From: Alphaproteobacteria bacterium
GTDB lineage: Bacteria > Pseudomonadota > Alphaproteobacteria > SMXP01
Length of the DNA: 6,880 nucleotides
Assembly: GCA_021774995.1 (NCBI GenBank)
Contig: JAJFIM010000188.1
Location: 1-6,880, forward strand
Direction: 5' to 3'
Numbering within the stretch: the stretch's first letter is position 1; the number at the start of each line of letters is the position of its first letter. Shown piece by piece: positions 4,430 to 6,880 of this stretch. The notes under the pieces were generated by a model. The model was not told where the DNA came from. It worked only from the letters and a program-made list of their open reading frames with translations, and searched no databases. The translations under genes and the position numbers were made by a program.

Positions 4430-6880
4430 ATGCTCGGCCCCGTGATGCGTGAACCTTCCCCCATAAATAACCAACCCGTGACGGCGGTGCTGGGGCCGAC
4501 CAATACCGGCAAGACCCATCTGGCGATTGAGCGGATGCTGGGTCACAAGAGCGGCATGATTGGTCTGCCTCTGCGTCTGCTGGCGCGCGAAGTGTATGAC
4601 CGGGTGGTGACTGAGAAGGGCGCCGCAAGCGTTGCGCTGATCACGGGCGAAGAAAAAATAATTCCGCCCAATGCGGCTTATACCGTGTGTACGGTGGAGG
4701 CGATGCCGCTTGACGTCAGGCCCGCATTTCTTGCCGTCGACGAAATTCAAATAGCGGCGGACCCGGAACGCGGGCATGTGTTCACCGACCGGCTGCTCCA
4801 TGCCCGCGGAACAGAGGAGACCATGTTTCTGGGCGCCGAGACCATGGCGCCTTTGTTGAAGCAGCTTCTCTCCAAAACGACCTTCGTCACCCGGCCGCGG
4901 TTTTCCGATCTGTCTTATGCGGGCTCAAAAAAACTCAGCCGCTTGCCCCGTCGCACGGCCATCGTCGCGTTTTCTTCGGACGCCGTCTACGCTATTGCTG
5001 AATTTATCCGCCGTCAGCGCGGCGGCGCGGCGGTGGTGATGGGGGCGCTCAGCCCGCGCACGCGCAACGCGCAAGTGGCGCTTTATCAATCAGGCGACGT
5101 TGACTTCATGGTCGCCACCGACGCCATCGGCATGGGGCTCAACATGGATGTCGATCACGTGGCTTTTGCGGGCCTCGCCAAATTTGACGGCCGGGCCATG
5201 CGCGCGCTTAAGCCCAGCGAAACGGCGCAGATCGCCGGGCGCGCAGGGCGGTATATGCAGGACGGGACCTTCGGCGCCACGGCCGAGTGCGCGGCCTTCG
5301 ATTCTGATTTGGTTGAGCAGATCGAAACCCACCGTTTCGATCCGGTGCGCGCGCTGCATTGGCGCAGTTCGAATCTTGATTTCGCGTCACTTTCGCGACT
5401 GATTGAAAGCCTGGAATCGCCCAGCACGGCGCGCGGCCTTATCCGCATGCGCGCCGCCACGGATTTGAACGCGTTGAAAACTCTGGCCGCTACACCGAAG
5501 ATCATGGACATGGCGCGCAGCCCCGCCGCTGTCCGGCGCTTGTGGGACGTCGCTCAAGTGCCTGATTTTGTCAAAGTCATGTCGGAAGAACATGTCCGCC
5601 TTTTGACGCATATTTATCTTCAATTGATGGGCAATGATGAGCAAATAACGTCGGACTGGCTGGCGGCGCGCGTTAGCCCTCTTGATCGCATGGATGGCGA
5701 TCTTGACGCATTGTCCAACCGCCTGGCGCATATGCGCACGTGGAGCTTTGTCGCCAACAGAACGGGGTGGGTGAGGGATGCGGAGCAGTGGCGCGCCCAG
5801 ACCCGCGCAATCGAGAACCGCTTGTCGGATGCGTTGCATGAGAGGTTGACGCAGCGTTTTGTTGACCGGCGCACATCTGTGTTGATGAAGCGCTTGCGGG
5901 ACAACGAAATTTTGAGCGCAGATATCACGCAAGACGGGGAGGTGTTGGTTGAAGGCGAATATGTCGGCCGCTTGCTGGGGCTCGGATTCGACGCCGATCC
6001 GCGCGCCAAGGGCGTGCATGGCAAAGCTTTGCGCGCCGCAGCGATGCGCGCGCTGGGGCCGGAAATCGAAGCGCGCGCGCGGGAATTGATTCAAGCGGAG
6101 GCGCCGGACGTTACGCTCACCGATCTGGGGAAGCTGTGGTGGCGCGGCGCGGCCATCGCCCGGCTTTCTCCCGGCGCGCATTGGCTGGAGCCGCAGGTTA
6201 ATCTTCTGCAGACGGACAATCTTTCGCATGAGCTAAAACGCCAGATTGCGGCGCGCGTGCAAAGCTGGGTGAGCGCGTATATTGGCGCTCATGCCGCGCC
6301 GCTCATTGAATTGCGCGCCGCCATTGCGCAATCGTCGAAGAGCGGTTTGCAGGGTTTGCCGCGCGGCGTCGGTTTTCAGCTTGTCGAGAATTTCGGTCTT
6401 TTGGACCGGCGCGCCGTTGCGGCGGAGATCCGTGCGCTGGAGCCCGTCGATCGAGCGGCCTTGCGCCGTCTTGGGTTGCGCTTTGGCGAGTTCAGCGTCT
6501 TTTTACCCAAGGCGCTCAAACCCGCAACCACGCACTGCCTTGCATTGCTATGGCGGGTCGCGCGGGAAGGCGCTCTTTCGGGCGCCCATGCGCAACCTGC
6601 GCCGGGCCTGTGTTCCGTTGTTCGCGATGAGGCGGCGCCGCAAGACTTTTACGCCGCATGCGGTTTTTTGCCCTGCGGCGCGCGCGCTGTCCGGGTCGAT
6701 ATGGTGGAGCGGCTGGGCCTTCTCATCCGCCACACGCTGGAGCCGCCGGCGGAAACGCCCAAAGACAAAACGCCCGCGGAGCAAGAGCAAGACAAAGAGG
6801 CGCCGAAAAAAAACGCCGGCCAGAAGCGCAGCTTTACCGTCACGCCTGACATGATGTCACTGGTGGGGTGCAGCGGCGCG
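4430..6880 (+). CDS. SUV3-like DExH-box RNA helicase (3' end beyond window)
   Basis: The protein is a superfamily 2 ATP-dependent helicase related to mitochondrial SUV3 (SUPV3L1), which unwinds RNA for degradation; the bacterial role is less defined. The 817 visible codons contain no stop. Numbered from the ATG at 4430, motif I is GPTNTGKT (22-29), GLPLRLLARE follows as motif Ia, motif II is DEIQ (104-107), GAET is motif III, ATDAIGMGLN is motif V (Asp231 in it) and QIAGRAGR is motif VI (267-274). A long helical C-terminal half follows, including LSNRLAHMRTWSFVANR, which is characteristic of the alphaproteobacterial branch. A charged Lys/Glu/Pro-rich linker covers about residues 771-803, then FTVTPDMMSLVGCSG begins a last conserved segment cut by the edge. 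The ATG at 4445 is an equally possible start (MREPSPINN); neither has a good ribosome binding site, and family members begin only a few residues before motif I. The gene diverges from the mcm operon. Confidence 0.93.
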   Translation, partial: MLGPVMREPSPINNQPVTAVLGPTNTGKTHLAIERMLGHKSGMIGLPLRLLAREVYDRVVTEKGAASVALITGEEKIIPPNAAYTVCTVEAMPLDVRPAFLAVDEIQIAADPERGHVFTDRLLHARGTEETMFLGAETMAPLLKQLLSKTTFVTRPRFSDLSYAGSKKLSRLPRRTAIVAFSSDAVYAIAEFIRRQRGGAAVVMGALSPRTRNAQVALYQSGDVDFMVATDAIGMGLNMDVDHVAFAGLAKFDGRAMRALKPSETAQIAGRAGRYMQDGTFGATAECAAFDSDLVEQIETHRFDPVRALHWRSSNLDFASLSRLIESLESPSTARGLIRMRAATDLNALKTLAATPKIMDMARSPAAVRRLWDVAQVPDFVKVMSEEHVRLLTHIYLQLMGNDEQITSDWLAARVSPLDRMDGDLDALSNRLAHMRTWSFVANRTGWVRDAEQWRAQTRAIENRLSDALHERLTQRFVDRRTSVLMKRLRDNEILSADITQDGEVLVEGEYVGRLLGLGFDADPRAKGVHGKALRAAAMRALGPEIEARARELIQAEAPDVTLTDLGKLWWRGAAIARLSPGAHWLEPQVNLLQTDNLSHELKRQIAARVQSWVSAYIGAHAAPLIELRAAIAQSSKSGLQGLPRGVGFQLVENFGLLDRRAVAAEIRALEPVDRAALRRLGLRFGEFSVFLPKALKPATTHCLALLWRVAREGALSGAHAQPAPGLCSVVRDEAAPQDFYAACGFLPCGARAVRVDMVERLGLLIRHTLEPPAETPKDKTPAEQEQDKEAPKKNAGQKRSFTVTPDMMSLVGCSGA

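Noticed and set aside
5387..6229. 280-residue open frame on the minus strand
   Set aside because: It lies wholly antisense to the helicase gene, whose plus-strand frame shows clear family motifs and conserved segments. The antisense product is Arg/His/Gln-rich and unlike any family I know.

Overview
The window looks like chromosomal DNA from an alphaproteobacterium of fairly high GC content, with many GCGC-type words. The inference rests on the SUV3-like RNA helicase at the right end, a long form typical of Alphaproteobacteria and mitochondria. A single-gene (homodimeric-type) methylmalonyl-CoA mutase close to its MeaB chaperone fits. I cannot assign a genus.

Left half (1-3736, minus strand, transcribed right to left): a three-gene cluster reads mcm (methylmalonyl-CoA mutase), then a Gtt2-like glutathione S-transferase, then meaB (G-protein chaperone of the mutase), which runs off the left edge. 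The gaps are only 45 and 27 bases and no terminator-like hairpin lies in them, so the three are probably one operon. Mutase and MeaB act together: the mutase converts (R)-methylmalonyl-CoA to succinyl-CoA with adenosylcobalamin, and MeaB gates cofactor loading and protects or repairs the enzyme. The transferase between them has no known role in this pathway.

Middle (3737-4429): a 693-base divergent intergenic region with no convincing gene. It holds two copies of a 103-base direct repeat (3895-3997 and 4148-4250, 6 mismatches, no indels) with 150 bases between them, and a REP-like palindrome (4320-4339) with an extra half-site at 4297-4307. The repeats stay open in the mutase frame, so a naive gene caller would extend the mutase by 107 false codons.

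Right half (4430-6880, plus strand): a long SUV3-like DExH RNA helicase, open for 817 codons to the window edge, with all main superfamily 2 motifs visible.

I see no RNA genes, CRISPR arrays, transposase genes or phage genes. The coding content is ordinary metabolism and RNA handling. The least explained material is the repeat-bearing intergenic region.
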